In this document: piece by piece, positions 1-8,782 of the stretch | Layout: every line of letters starts with the position of its first letter | How positions within the stretch are numbered: position 1 is the first letter of the stretch | DNA from: Kribbella antiqua | Lineage (GTDB): Bacteria > Actinomycetota > Actinomycetes > Propionibacteriales > Kribbellaceae | Direction: 5' to 3' | Assembly (NCBI RefSeq): GCF_004345665.1 | Contig: NZ_SLWR01000001.1 | Span: 186,001-250,000 of the forward strand | DNA: 64,000 bases | Notes under the pieces: generated by a model | What the model saw: only the letters and a program-made list of their open reading frames with translations | The model's database searches: none | Told to the model about the DNA's origin: nothing | Translations under genes and position numbers: made by a program

Positions 1-1022
1 ACGGCCTCCCGGCCCAGAGCCGAGGCGACGAACGGTGGGCGCTCGGGGAAGACCAACTCCTTCTCGACCGCGGCCGTCAGCGGACGAAGGAGCACCTCGC
101 TGTCCTGCGCGAGCCCGCCCCGTACGACCACGACTTCGGGGTCGACGACCAGCAACACGGTGGCGATGCGGCCGGCGATCTGCGCGCAGAAATCCTCGAT
201 CTCGGTACGGGCGTCCGGGTCGCCGGCCGCTGCCGCCTCCAGCACGGCCTCGCCGGTCGGGTGCGACGTCCAGATCAACTGCCCTCGTTGCGCGTTCCGC
301 GTCCAGCGCATGCCTCGCTGCGCGCCGAGTTCGCCGGCGAGCCGGTGGTGTCCCTGCCGGATGACGCCGTTCAGGACGATCGACACCGACAAGCGGCGAC
401 CGATCTGGAGGTAGACGACATCCGAGTAACCGCGCCCCGCACCGACGCGCTGCTCAGCGAGCGCTGCCAGCTTGATGTCGTTGTCGACGACCACCGGGCA
501 ATCCAGGTCCTGTGACACCGTGTCCGCGATCGGGAGGCCGACCAGCTCGGGCAGCGCGAGACTCGCCCGCAGGTGACCATTCGTCTCGATCACGCCAGGC
601 AGAGCCACACCCACCGCACGAAGCTGCTTGACGTCGATCGAGCTCTCGTCCGCGACGGCCTGGATTGCGCGCTGGATCAGAGCAACGCCGGCGCGCCGGT
701 CCCGCTTCAGTTCGGTGTACCCGAGCCGGCGGCCGGACAGGTCGCAGATGACGGCCCGTGCCCCGCGCGGCCCGAGGTCCACGCCGCCAACGAGCCCGGC
801 CTCCCGGGCGAACCGAAAGGCACGCGCAGGCCGCCCCGGCCCGGCGGTCGACGGTTCGGTGGACACGACCAGACCGGCATCGAGGAGATCGTCGAGTACG
901 GCGTGCACCGTGGGTCGCGACAGTCCAGTCTCCGCGCTGATGACGCCGACCGTTTGCGCTCCTCCGGTGCCGGCCAGGAAGCGCAAGCAGGCGACCTGGT
1001 TCTCCGACCGCTCAGCGTGCAT
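1..1022 (-). CDS. ROK-family transcriptional regulator (3' end outside window)
   Basis: The frame stays open from an ATG at 1022 to the window edge, about 340 codons. Residues 8-60 read as a winged helix-turn-helix (ETGLSRPTVHAVLDDLLDAG). Near residue 78 the ROK ATP-fold signature begins (GGVDLGPRGARAVICDLSG). In this family the sugar-kinase-like domain binds a sugar or sugar phosphate and controls release from DNA. Here the kinase-domain C-terminus is missing, so kinase activity cannot be judged. A 19-bp palindrome lies 22 nt upstream of the start, which suggests autoregulation. It follows the yidC paralog on the same strand after 74 nt and probably has its own promoter. The effector is unknown. 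Confidence 0.88.
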   Translation of the reverse strand, partial: MHAERSENQVACLRFLAGTGGAQTVGVISAETGLSRPTVHAVLDDLLDAGLVVSTEPSTAGPGRPARAFRFAREAGLVGGVDLGPRGARAVICDLSGRRLGYTELKRDRRAGVALIQRAIQAVADESSIDVKQLRAVGVALPGVIETNGHLRASLALPELVGLPIADTVSQDLDCPVVVDNDIKLAALAEQRVGAGRGYSDVVYLQIGRRLSVSIVLNGVIRQGHHRLAGELGAQRGMRWTRNAQRGQLIWTSHPTGEAVLEAAAAGDPDARTEIEDFCAQIAGRIATVLLVVDPEVVVVRGGLAQDSEVLLRPLTAAVEKELVFPERPPFVASALGREA

Positions 1023-1043
1023 TGATCCCCACTCGTTATGCAA

Positions 1044-1062
1044 CCGCCTTTAATAAAGACGG
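1044..1062. promoter_or_regulatory. Palindrome upstream of the ROK regulator
   Basis: CCGCCTTTAATAAAGACGG has arms CCGxCTTTA and TAAAGxCGG around a central A, with 8 of 9 positions paired. It is an A/T-rich island in a GC-rich setting, 22 nt before the ROK start codon. ROK repressors of sugar genes bind A/T-rich palindromes of this kind, so an operator is likely. Binding itself is inferred. Confidence 0.5.
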
Positions 1063-1096
1063 TATCAGAACGCTCGCCGGAGCAGCAACGAATAAC

Positions 1097-1774
1097 TCAG
1101 CGCTGGAGAATGGTGCGTTCGAGCACGGTCCACGTGGTTGTCGTGACGAGGTACAGGCCGGCCGCGAGCGGCACGAAGGCTGCCGTCGCCAGCGTGCCGA
1201 ACGGGAGGACCATGGCGATCCGTCTGGTCAGCGGGGTTGCTGTCTCGTCGAGTTGGCGGAGTTGCAGGCGGGCCAAGAAGAACGCGACGACCGCCAGCAG
1301 GACGGCGAGCGCGAGAAAGGCCGGCGTTGCGGTGAAGACCGGCCAGTGCAGACCGAGTGGGGCACCGAGGAGGCTGCCACTGATCAGCTGGTTCGACTCC
1401 CCCGCGACGACCGCGCGGGAGAAGAGCGTGTACATCAACCAGAAGAACGGCAACTGCGCGAGCGTCGGCAGGAAGCCGGCGAACATCGAGGTGCCTGACT
1501 CGGCCTGCAGCTTGGCAATCTCGCGCTGCAGACGCTCAGGGTCGTTGCGGTGCCGTTCAGTGATCGCTTTCAGTTGCGGCATGAGCGCAGTACGTGCACG
1601 CAAGCCGCGGTATGCGCGAACGCTGAGTGGAAGGAGCAGGAGGCGTACGGCGAGAGTGCAGAGGACGATCGCGATGACGGCGGCGTAGGTGCCGGTGAGA
1701 GGTTCGATGGCGCTGACGAGGGACGTGACGAGGTGATAGGCACCGGTGACCGGTGCCTCCAGGAACGAAGGCAT
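1097..1774 (-). CDS. YidC/Oxa1-type membrane insertase paralog
   Basis: This 225-residue membrane protein carries the YidC/Oxa1 core. An N-terminal segment is followed by hydrophobic stretches near residues 30-52 and 97-120 (FLPTLAQLPFFWLMYTLF) and two more near 145-170 and 185-210. A charged cytoplasmic loop around 60-95 contains the usual PQLKAI-type sequence, with the conserved Arg near residue 44. Family members insert proteins into the inner membrane with or without SecYEG. It is shorter than the main YidC of actinobacteria (about 300-400 residues), so a second specialised copy is more likely than the rnpA-linked housekeeping gene. It lies 42 nt downstream of the small membrane protein gene at 1817-2071, in the same direction. 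Confidence 0.85.
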   Translation of the reverse strand: MPSFLEAPVTGAYHLVTSLVSAIEPLTGTYAAVIAIVLCTLAVRLLLLPLSVRAYRGLRARTALMPQLKAITERHRNDPERLQREIAKLQAESGTSMFAGFLPTLAQLPFFWLMYTLFSRAVVAGESNQLISGSLLGAPLGLHWPVFTATPAFLALAVLLAVVAFFLARLQLRQLDETATPLTRRIAMVLPFGTLATAAFVPLAAGLYLVTTTTWTVLERTILQR

Positions 1775-1816
1775 GACAGAACTCCACGAGTGAGAAGGAA
1801 CAGGTAGCGGGGCGGG

Positions 1817-2071
1817 CTACTGTCCTGGTGCTCGTGGGCGTGGGCGTCCAGCGGCGTCAGGGTCGCAGAGGCGAAGGAAAGCAGTCTGTTCCGCACGGTC
1901 GCGGACCGAGGTGGCGATCGCCAGCAGTGGAGCGGTCGCGGGTGCGGAGGATCGGGCGACCAGCAGGAGTGCGAACAGCAAGGCCGCCGCCGTGAGTACG
2001 GCGGCGGCCAAGGACGCCGTATCGAGCACAGGGATCACCAGCGCGAGTACGCCGGCGATCCACTGTGTCAT
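1817..2071 (-). CDS. Small membrane protein (DUF6412-like)
   Basis: This is an 84-residue protein. Two hydrophobic segments (about residues 4-20 and 22-42) are followed by a short polar tail rich in Arg and Pro. Its ATG lies three bases after the stop codon of the principal sigma factor (TGA-TCG-ATG), so the two genes are probably translated from one message. It leads directly into the yidC paralog. Small two-helix proteins next to a YidC paralog are typical of the DUF6412 family in actinobacteria. The assignment rests on size, topology and neighbourhood. No biochemical role is known to me. Confidence 0.6.
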   Translation of the reverse strand: MTQWIAGVLALVIPVLDTASLAAAVLTAAALLFALLLVARSSAPATAPLLAIATSVRDRAEQTAFLRLCDPDAAGRPRPRAPGQ

Positions 2072-2074
2072 CGA

Positions 2075-3409
2075 TCAGTCCAAGTAGTCCCGGAGAACCT
2101 GCGAGCGGGACGGGTGGCGGAGCTTCGACATCGTCTTGGACTCGATCTGGCGGATCCGCTCCCGGGTCACGCCGTACACCTTGCCGATTTCGTCCAGCGT
2201 CTTCGGCTGACCGTCGGTGAGGCCGAAGCGCATCGAGACGACACCCGCCTCGCGCTCGGAGAGCGTGTCCAGGACCGCGTGCAGCTGCTCCTGCAGCAGC
2301 GTGAACGAGACCGCCTCGGCCGGCACGATCGCCTCGGAGTCCTCGATCAGGTCGCCGAACTCGGAGTCGCCGTCCTCACCGAGCGGGGTGTGCAGCGAGA
2401 TCGGCTCACGGCCGTACTTCTGCACCTCGATGACCTTCTCCGGGGTCATGTCGAGCTCCTTGGCGAGCTCTTCCGGAGTGGGTTCGCGACCGAGGTCCTG
2501 CAGCATCTGCCGCTGGACGCGGGCGAGCTTGTTGATGACCTCGACCATGTGCACCGGAATGCGGATGGTCCGGGCCTGGTCGGCCATCGCGCGGGTGATC
2601 GCCTGCCGGATCCACCAGGTGGCGTACGTCGAGAACTTGTAGCCCTTGGTGTAGTCGAACTTCTCCACCGCGCGGATCAGGCCCAGGTTGCCCTCCTGGA
2701 TCAGGTCCAGGAACAGCATGCCGCGGCCGGTGTAGCGCTTGGCCAGCGACACCACCAGGCGCAGGTTGGCCTCGAGCAGGTGGTTCTTCGCGCGCCGGCC
2801 GTCCTCGGAGATCCACTCGTACTCGTCGCGGACCTTCTCCTTGAGCTTGGCGGCCTCGTCACCGATCTGCTCCTCGGCGAACAGGCCGGCCTCGATCCGC
2901 TTGGCGAGCTCGACCTCCTGCTCGGCGTTCAGCAGCGGGACCTTGCCGATCTGCTTCAGGTAGTCCTTGACCGGGTCCGCGGTGGCACCCGCGACCATCA
3001 CCTGCTGCTCGGGCTCGTCGGTCTCGTCGGCCTCGGAGACGACGAAGCCCTCGTCCTCGGTGAGCTCCTTCTCCAGCGTCTGGACCGCTTCGGGCTTGAA
3101 GTCGGCCTCGTCGACGTCCTCGAGCGACCGCGGCTTGCCGGTCTTCGGGTCGATCGACAGCCCGGCCTCGGTGACTTTGCCAGGGACGGCCTTCTTCGCC
3201 GGCGACGACTTCTTCGCGGCGGCGGCCTTCTTCGCGGGGATACCGTCCTCCTTGGTGCCGGCGGGCTTCGCCGCGGCCTTCTTCACAGCCGCCTTCTTGG
3301 CAGCAGGGTCAGTCACTCGGGCGCTGGTCCTCGGAGCCGTGCTGCGGGCGGTGGCGGCCACGACCCGGGCGGACTCGGCGGGAAGATTCTCGGACGAGCT
3401 GGACGACAC
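2075..3409 (-). CDS. sigA: RNA polymerase principal sigma factor (SigA/HrdB type)
   Basis: This is a 444-residue primary sigma factor that directs RNA polymerase to housekeeping promoters. The first 90 residues are a Lys/Ala-rich tail ([14 protein letters not shown] repeats), typical of actinobacterial principal sigmas. Region 1.2 begins near residue 148 ([16 protein letters not shown]). Region 2 near 210-285 carries the -10 recognition helix ([14 protein letters not shown]) and [15 protein letters not shown]. Region 4 near 385-440 ends in the -35 reader ([13 protein letters not shown]). The start is GTG at 3409 with GAGAGG six bases upstream. The two membrane genes below may be co-transcribed, because the next start codon lies three bases after the stop. 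I saw no strong -35/-10 pair in the 235-nt upstream gap. Confidence 0.97.
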   Translation of the reverse strand: MSSSSSENLPAESARVVAATARSTAPRTSARVTDPAAKKAAVKKAAAKPAGTKEDGIPAKKAAAAKKSSPAKKAVPGKVTEAGLSIDPKTGKPRSLEDVDEADFKPEAVQTLEKELTEDEGFVVSEADETDEPEQQVMVAGATADPVKDYLKQIGKVPLLNAEQEVELAKRIEAGLFAEEQIGDEAAKLKEKVRDEYEWISEDGRRAKNHLLEANLRLVVSLAKRYTGRGMLFLDLIQEGNLGLIRAVEKFDYTKGYKFSTYATWWIRQAITRAMADQARTIRIPVHMVEVINKLARVQRQMLQDLGREPTPEELAKELDMTPEKVIEVQKYGREPISLHTPLGEDGDSEFGDLIEDSEAIVPAEAVSFTLLQEQLHAVLDTLSEREAGVVSMRFGLTDGQPKTLDEIGKVYGVTRERIRQIESKTMSKLRHPSRSQVLRDYLD

Positions 3410-3568
3410 GAATTACCTCTCGTCTGACGCAGGGTTTGTTGTACGGCGATACGGCTTGTGGTGCAGGTTTTGCTTCGACTGTGTGCGGCTGCTCGCGGGT
3501 CAGGCGGCGGCAACACTACATTGTAATCCGCAGACCAAGCCCGAGCGCGCCACGACCCCCCGAACGGC

Positions 3569-3621
3569 GTGCTCAGGCCTCCACCGCAGCGGGATCTCCC
3601 GCCCGGCAGAGGCCTGAGCAC
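3569..3621 (-). terminator. Nested hairpin after the HhH-GPD gene
   Basis: Perfect 13-bp arms GTGCTCAGGCCTC (3569-3581) and GAGGCCTGAGCAC (3609-3621) enclose a second perfect palindrome, GCGGGATCTCCCGC (3589-3602). The structure begins 24 nt after the stop codon of the gene at 3645-4265. It lies between that gene and the sigma factor promoter, and no U-tract follows. A GC-rich terminator is the likeliest role. Confidence 0.6.
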
Positions 3622-3644
3622 TTCAGCGTTCAACCGTTCCGTTC

Positions 3645-4265
3645 TCAGCCGTTCCGTGTCTGCCGCAACGGCCGGGCCACGACCCGCTGCTGGACCAACT
3701 GCTGCTCCTGCTTGAACTGACGCACCTTCACCAGTGAGGCCACGTCGATCACGTCCGCGACGGACTTGTACGCGCCGTCCTCGCCGTACGGCTCGGAGGC
3801 CTCCCGCCAGCCGCGCGGCCGGACCTTGAGTTGCTTGCCCAGCAGCGCGACGAAGATCTTCGCCTTCTGCGCACCGAACCCGGGCAGCGCGGACAGCCTG
3901 GCCAGCAGGTCGTCCCCGGACTTCACATCGGACCAGAGCGCCGACGCGTTGCCGCCGTACTCCTCGTCCAGATGCTTGGCCAGGGTCTGGATCCGGGCCG
4001 CCATCGCGGTCGGGAACCGGTGCACCGCGGGCGGGCCAGCCACCACCTCGACGAAGGCGTCCGGGTCGTAGTGCGCCACCGTGGACGGGTCGAACGGGCC
4101 GTCCATCCGTTTCGCGATCGAGACCGGGCCCGCGAACGCCCGCTCCATCGGGATCTGCTGGTCGAGCAACATGCCCACCAGCAGTGCGAACGGATCTCTG
4201 CTCAGCATCTCGTCGGCGTCGGGCTGCTGTGCGAGGCACAGCTTCTTGCTGCGTGTCGAAGTCAC
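3645..4265 (-). CDS. HhH-GPD-type base-excision repair protein
   Basis: This 206-residue protein belongs to the actinobacterial HhH-GPD family described by TIGR03252. The region near residues 120-150 holds the helix-hairpin-helix (LSALPGFGAQKAKIFVALLG), with LPGFG as the hairpin. The N-terminal half carries MLLDQQIPMERAFAGP, the family's first helices. The superfamily contains DNA glycosylases that remove damaged bases. No iron-sulfur cysteine set is visible, and the substrate is unknown. Translation starts at a GTG one base after the stop of the universal stress protein gene, so the two are translationally coupled. A nested hairpin follows the gene. Confidence 0.82.
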   Translation of the reverse strand: MTSTRSKKLCLAQQPDADEMLSRDPFALLVGMLLDQQIPMERAFAGPVSIAKRMDGPFDPSTVAHYDPDAFVEVVAGPPAVHRFPTAMAARIQTLAKHLDEEYGGNASALWSDVKSGDDLLARLSALPGFGAQKAKIFVALLGKQLKVRPRGWREASEPYGEDGAYKSVADVIDVASLVKVRQFKQEQQLVQQRVVARPLRQTRNG

Positions 4266-4266
4266 C

Positions 4267-4680
4267 TCAGTCCTCCCCTTCCTCGGCCTTCACGGCCAGC
4301 ACCGGGCACGGAGCGTCGAGCAGCACCCGCTGGGCGTTGCTGCCGAGGATGAGCTTGCCGACCGGGGACCGGCGGCGCAGGCCGATCACGATGAACTCCG
4401 CCTGCACCTGTTCGGCGACGGCCACCAGGTCCTCCGCCGGATCGAGTCCACGCACCAGTTGCCGCACCTCGTAGGGCACGCCGGTCGAGTCGAGCTGTTC
4501 CCGTACCTCCGTCAACGCGGCATCACTCGCCGCCGCCTCGTCGCTGTCGAAGCTGCGCCCACCCCGGTGTGAGTTCACCACCACCAGCTTGGCGTCACGC
4601 AGCGTCGCCTCCTCCGCCGCGCGCCGAAGAGCCGCACGGCCCTCGGCCTTCGGCACATAACCCACGACGATGGTCGTCAT
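4267..4680 (-). CDS. Universal stress protein (UspA family)
   Basis: This single-domain 137-residue UspA protein has the ATP-binding pattern G-2x-G-9x-G(S/T) near its end (GLRRRSPVGKLILGSNAQRV). It starts with the usual first strand (TTIVVGYVPKAEGRAAL). Such proteins bind nucleotides and modulate survival during stress, and the partner is rarely known. It is the first gene of a coupled pair with the HhH-GPD repair protein (one base between stop and start), which suggests joint control. GGAGG lies upstream of the ATG. A 13-bp inverted repeat about 120 bases upstream could be a regulatory site. Confidence 0.92.
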   Translation of the reverse strand: MTTIVVGYVPKAEGRAALRRAAEEATLRDAKLVVVNSHRGGRSFDSDEAAASDAALTEVREQLDSTGVPYEVRQLVRGLDPAEDLVAVAEQVQAEFIVIGLRRRSPVGKLILGSNAQRVLLDAPCPVLAVKAEEGED

Positions 4681-5079
4681 CGCCCTGCCTCACCTCCGGG
4701 TGTGTGTCGACCCGTTCCGAACGATACTGCTCCCGACCGTGGTCGGCATCCGCAAGATTTACACCTGCTGTGTCGCGGCCGTGACGGTCGGCTGATCGAG
4801 TGGCGGGTAGTACTCCACCACCGCCCCGGCCACTGTTGCGGCAGCCACGCCGGTGCCCGAGTACTACCCGCGACGGAACTCTCTAACCTTCCGGTGGCCA
4901 CACCTTTGCAGGGCTGTCACCGAATGCGCCACCCCTGTAGGCCGGGTCGTTATCGAACCGGCAACCAAGTTGCCTTGGGCAAGGGCGTGCTGGTTCCACC
5001 CGATTGACCCCGGTTCCGGAAAATGAACCCCCGCCGAAGGGAGCCGTCGTCTTTCGTTGTCACACGGGAGCTAACCGGT
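4681..5079. other. Gene-free gap with a 13-bp inverted repeat
   Basis: No gene is visible in this 399-nt gap between two leftward genes. It holds a perfect inverted repeat: GCGGGTAGTACTC at 4803-4815 and GAGTACTACCCGC at 4859-4871, with 43 bases between. The repeat lies upstream of the stress protein start and about 210 bases after the glutamate-cysteine ligase stop. It could be a regulator site for the stress protein, a terminator or a small RNA. The rest of the gap shows only a short TTGCC-TTG-GGCAA palindrome near 4970. Confidence 0.5.
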
Positions 5080-6558
5080 TCAGTCGACCGGCCATTCGTG
5101 GACGGGCGTGTTCTCGTGCATGTGATCGCGATACCGCCGGAGCATCTCGCGCAGCGCGTCGCGGCGTCCGTGCGATCCCTTTGTATACAGTCGATGAAAC
5201 TCGTCCGCCTGCCACTGCGCGCCGTTGCGATTGGTGAGGCATCGTTGCTCGATGATGCCCAGCAGCCGATCCCGTACGGCGGTGTCGACGCCCCACGCGT
5301 CGAGTCCACGCGATGCCAGTGGCAACAGCCGCCGCAGTACGAGCTCGGTCGCGCGTACCGTTCCGATCCCCGGCCAGAACACCTCGGCGTCGATGCCCTG
5401 CCGTGCCGAGGCGTGGAAGTTCTCCTCGGCCGCACTGAACGACATCTGCGACCAGATCGGCCGTTCGTCGTCGGCGAGCGCGCGTACCAAGCCGAAGTAG
5501 AAGGCGCCGTTGGCCATCGTGTCGACGACCGTCGGTCCGGCCGGCAGCACCCGGTTCTCCACCCGGAGATGCGGCTTCTCCCGGACAACGTCGTACACCG
5601 GGCGGTTCCAGCGATAGATCGTCCCGTTGTGCAGCCGCAATTCCGAAAGGGCTGGTGTATCACCGCGATCCAGTACGGCGATCGGATCCTCGTCGGAGGT
5701 GACCGGAAGCAGAGCTGGGTAGTAGCGCGAGTTCTCCTCGAACAGGTCGAAGATCGAGGTGATCCATCGTTCACCGAACCACACCCGCGGCCGGACGCCC
5801 TGCGTCTTCAGTTCGTGCGTCCGCGTGTCGGCGGCCTGCTCGAACAAGGCGATGCGGGTCTCCCGCATCAGCTCCTTGCCGAACAGGAACGGCGAGTTCG
5901 CACCGACCGCGAGTTGGACGCCGGAGATCGCCTGCGCCGCGTTCCAGTAGCGCGGGAACGCGTCCGGTGTCACCTGCAGATGGAACTGCGTCGACGTACA
6001 GGCGGCCTCCGGCACGATCGTGTCCGCGGTCACCGCCAAGCGCTCGATGCCGTCGATCGCGATCTGCACGTCCTCGCCGCGGGCGGCGAAGATCTGGTCG
6101 TTCAGCAGCGCGTACCGCGGGTTGGTGCTGAGCGCCTCGCGGTGGATGTGCTCGGTCAGCAGCGTCGGCAGGATGCCGATGATCACCATCATCGAGCCGG
6201 TCCGGGCCGCCTTCTCCTCGGCAGCGTTCAGGCTCTCGCGGATGTTGGCTTCCATCGTGTCCAGTCCGATGCCGTCGATCTGGCCGGGCGGCACGTTGAT
6301 CTCGATGTTGAACTGACCGAGCTCGGTCTGGAACGCGTCGTCCTCGATCGCGCTGAGCACCTCGGAGTTCTTGAACGCCGGATCGCACCGCTCGTCGACC
6401 AGGTTCAGCTCGATCTCGATCCCGGTCATCGGCCGCTCGGGCGCGAACCGGGCCTCGCGCAACATCCGCGCGAAGGCGTCCAGGTTGCGATGGACCTGGT
6501 TGCGGAACGCGGTCCGGTCCGCCCGGGTGAACTCGACCTTGTCGACTTCCTCGCCCAT
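5080..6558 (-). CDS. Glutamate-cysteine ligase family protein (GCS2)
   Basis: This 492-residue member of the GCS2 family of ATP-dependent carboxylate-amine ligases makes gamma-glutamyl bonds. The N-terminal part has the substrate and ATP-binding strands (GIEIELNLVDERCDPAF, then FNIEINVPPGQIDGIGL). A central STQFHLQV segment and the later LHNGTIYRWNRPVYD stretch fit the same fold. Actinobacteria use mycothiol rather than glutathione. Relatives such as EgtA supply gamma-glutamylcysteine for ergothioneine, but no other ergothioneine genes lie nearby. The product is therefore open. The ATG is preceded by GGGAGG. It may be co-transcribed with the MBL gene ending 75 bases upstream. Confidence 0.85.
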   Translation of the reverse strand: MGEEVDKVEFTRADRTAFRNQVHRNLDAFARMLREARFAPERPMTGIEIELNLVDERCDPAFKNSEVLSAIEDDAFQTELGQFNIEINVPPGQIDGIGLDTMEANIRESLNAAEEKAARTGSMMVIIGILPTLLTEHIHREALSTNPRYALLNDQIFAARGEDVQIAIDGIERLAVTADTIVPEAACTSTQFHLQVTPDAFPRYWNAAQAISGVQLAVGANSPFLFGKELMRETRIALFEQAADTRTHELKTQGVRPRVWFGERWITSIFDLFEENSRYYPALLPVTSDEDPIAVLDRGDTPALSELRLHNGTIYRWNRPVYDVVREKPHLRVENRVLPAGPTVVDTMANGAFYFGLVRALADDERPIWSQMSFSAAEENFHASARQGIDAEVFWPGIGTVRATELVLRRLLPLASRGLDAWGVDTAVRDRLLGIIEQRCLTNRNGAQWQADEFHRLYTKGSHGRRDALREMLRRYRDHMHENTPVHEWPVD

Positions 6559-6633
6559 AGCGCCTCCCTGGTGGCTCCTTGCCTCAGTCTGCCTGAAGGT
6601 GACCGTTCATGTGAGCCGCAAACGCGTGTGTGG

Positions 6634-7398
6634 TCACACCGGGTAGACAATGAAGTGGTCCCGGACGATCCGGAACGGCTCCGGGCCGGCCTCGTCGAGC
6701 ACTTGGGCGAGCTCGGTCAGTACGTCGGGCCGCAGCTGCAGCACATGCTCATCGGGGTGCACCGCGGAGCCCATCTCGTAGTCCTCCCCCGGACGTTTCG
6801 TCAGCTCGATATGTGCGCCGACGATCCACTCGACCGGATTGCCCGCGGCAACGAAGGCCGCGAGCCGCCGGATGCTCGCCCGGAAGGCAGCCCAGTCGAA
6901 AACGTACAGCCGGCCCGGGTACAACGAATCGCCGCTGAACAGCAGCCTCGTCGCCCGGTCGTAGACGGCGATGTGCGATGCGTGATGCCCGGGGATCGGG
7001 ACGATGTCGAGGACTCGATCGCCGAGGTCGAGCTCGACCACGTCGTTCGGCCAGTCCGTGATCCCGAAGTACGCCGCCACGTCCTCGGCGGACCGGCCGA
7101 CCACATTCTCGAACTCGGCGTCGCCGCCGACATGGTCGCCGTGCGAGTGGGTGTGCGCGACGATCAGTTCCTGCCCGGTCAGCAGCTCGTCGACGATGGG
7201 CCGGAGCTTGGCATCTCCGGTGCCGGTGTCGAGCAGTAGCGCACGCTTGGTGCCGAGCAGCAGGTAGATGAACGGGCCTTCGAAGTTGGTCCGCAAGGCC
7301 TGCCGGATGATCACGGTCCGCTCGTCGTACCAGTGAACCTGGTGCTCGGGGCTCGCCGGATCGGTGCCGTCGTCCCACTGCTCGGGGAACCTGGTCAT
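6634..7398 (-). CDS. MBL-fold metallo-hydrolase
   Basis: This 254-residue metallo-beta-lactamase-fold enzyme has the metal-binding motif HTHSHGDHVGGD near residue 80. A later His lies in PIPGHHASHIAVYD (near 138) and the bridging Asp in LFSGDSLYPG (near 155), so a two-metal site is expected. Substrates across the family range from thioesters to lactones, and the sequence does not fix one here. The start is the ATG at 7398. The frame stays open far upstream, but that part runs antisense to dinB and has no family similarity. It is divergent from dinB, with 55 bases between the starts, and precedes the glutamate-cysteine ligase. Confidence 0.88.
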   Translation of the reverse strand: MTRFPEQWDDGTDPASPEHQVHWYDERTVIIRQALRTNFEGPFIYLLLGTKRALLLDTGTGDAKLRPIVDELLTGQELIVAHTHSHGDHVGGDAEFENVVGRSAEDVAAYFGITDWPNDVVELDLGDRVLDIVPIPGHHASHIAVYDRATRLLFSGDSLYPGRLYVFDWAAFRASIRRLAAFVAAGNPVEWIVGAHIELTKRPGEDYEMGSAVHPDEHVLQLRPDVLTELAQVLDEAGPEPFRIVRDHFIVYPV

Positions 7399-7453
7399 GG
7401 CCTTATGGAACCACCGCCACGAAATTGTCCGTGGCTCCGGGGAGACTAGGGCC

Positions 7454-8782
7454 GTGCGTGGTGAACCGTCGGTGCTGCATGTGGATCTGGACGCGTTCTT
7501 CGCGGCCGTGGAGCAGCGCGACAAGCCGTCGCTGCGCGGGAAGCCGGTGGTGGTCGGCGGGATCGGCCTGCGCGGCGTGGTTTCGACTGCGTCGTACGAG
7601 GCACGCAAGTACGGCGTCCGCTCGGCGATGTCGACGGCGGAGGCGCGGTCTCGGTGTCCGCACGCGGCGTACCTCGGTCCGCGATTCGAGGTGTATCGGC
7701 GGACCAGCCAGGCGGTGATGGCCGAGATGCGGGCGCTGTCGCCGCTGGTCGAGCCTCTGTCGCTGGACGAGGCGTTCATCGACCTGTCCGCAGCCGGCAT
7801 CACCGGGCTGACCGACGACGACGTGCAAGCGATCGCGCAGGACCTGAAGGCAGCGATCACGAAGGCGAGCGGCGGCCTCACCGCATCGGTCGGTGCCGGT
7901 ACGTCGAAGCTGATCGCGAAGATCGCCAGCGACCTGGACAAGCCGGACGGCGTGGTCGTCGTACCGGCCGGAACTGAAGCCGACTTCCTCGCGCCGATGC
8001 AGGTGACAGTCATCCCGGGCGTCGGTCCGGCGACCGCGCAGCGGCTGAGCATGGCCGGCGTACGCACGGTTGCGGACCTTCAGCAACTCAGCGAAGAGGA
8101 GCTGGTCCGGCAAGTCGGGTCCGCGCATGGCACGAGCCTGCACCGGCTCGCGATCGCGGCCGACGATCGCCCGGTGGTGAGCGACCGCGAGACGAAGTCG
8201 GTGAGCGTCGAGGACACCTTCGAGACCGACATAATCGACCGCCAACTGCTGGCCGCGATCGCCGACCGGATGGCGCATCGTGTCGCCGAACGCCTCGGCA
8301 AGGCACAGCTGTCCGGGCGGACCGTGACGGTGAAGACGCGCATGCACGACTTCACCACTCACACACGTTCGTCCACACTGGCGGGGCCGACCGACGACCC
8401 GCGGGTGATCGCTCGCGTTGCGCGGCGCCTGCTCGAGGACAGCGATATCTCCGGTGGGATCCGGTTGCTGGGAGTGGGCGTGTCGTCACTCGCCGATTGG
8501 ATCCAGGACGATCTGTTCACCGACCTCGAGCACGACGACACGCCGCTCGAGGTGGTCGAGCTGCCCGAGCGAACTCGCGACCTGGCCGGCTACTACCCGG
8601 GCCAGGACGTCGTCCATCCGGACCACGGCCGCGGTTGGGTGTGGGGCTCGGGGCTCGGCCGGGTGACCGTTCGGTTCGAGACCGCGGACAGCCCGCCGGG
8701 ACCTGTACGCACGTTCGCCGTCGACGATCCAGCACTGTCGAAAGCCTTGCTCAGCCCCGAAGACGAACCGACAGACACGTGA
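7454..8782 (+). CDS. dinB: DNA polymerase IV (Y family)
   Basis: This is a translesion DNA polymerase of 442 residues from a GTG at 7454. The catalytic acidic residues are visible in HVDLDAFFAAVEQRD near the N-terminus and SLDEAFIDL near residue 107. YEARKYGVRSAMSTAEA is the finger-domain signature. A helix-hairpin-helix (VIPGVGPATAQRL) near residue 185 and the little-finger domain follow. The last 60 residues extend past the usual end and contain PGQDVVHPDHGRGWVWGSG, a tail seen in many actinobacterial DinB2-type proteins. I saw no canonical GAAC-N4-GTTC SOS box in the 55-base upstream gap. The 3' end overlaps ddaH by 32 bases on the other strand. Confidence 0.95.
   Translation: MRGEPSVLHVDLDAFFAAVEQRDKPSLRGKPVVVGGIGLRGVVSTASYEARKYGVRSAMSTAEARSRCPHAAYLGPRFEVYRRTSQAVMAEMRALSPLVEPLSLDEAFIDLSAAGITGLTDDDVQAIAQDLKAAITKASGGLTASVGAGTSKLIAKIASDLDKPDGVVVVPAGTEADFLAPMQVTVIPGVGPATAQRLSMAGVRTVADLQQLSEEELVRQVGSAHGTSLHRLAIAADDRPVVSDRETKSVSVEDTFETDIIDRQLLAAIADRMAHRVAERLGKAQLSGRTVTVKTRMHDFTTHTRSSTLAGPTDDPRVIARVARRLLEDSDISGGIRLLGVGVSSLADWIQDDLFTDLEHDDTPLEVVELPERTRDLAGYYPGQDVVHPDHGRGWVWGSGLGRVTVRFETADSPPGPVRTFAVDDPALSKALLSPEDEPTDT

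Noticed and set aside
2114..3427. Long open frame antisense to the principal sigma gene
   Set aside because: It arises from GC-rich codon bias on the opposite strand. The Leu/Arg/Val-rich translation has no domain and no ribosome site.
4930..4960. GGTTCGATAACGACC on the minus strand resembles a tRNA T-loop
   Set aside because: No acceptor stem, anticodon arm or CCA-compatible fold could be drawn around it.
5023..7239. 738-codon open frame antisense to the glutamate-cysteine ligase and MBL genes
   Set aside because: Opposite-strand shadow. The real genes on the minus strand have full family motifs.
7399..7453. SOS box before dinB
   Set aside because: No GAAC-N4-GTTC core lies in the 55-base gap.
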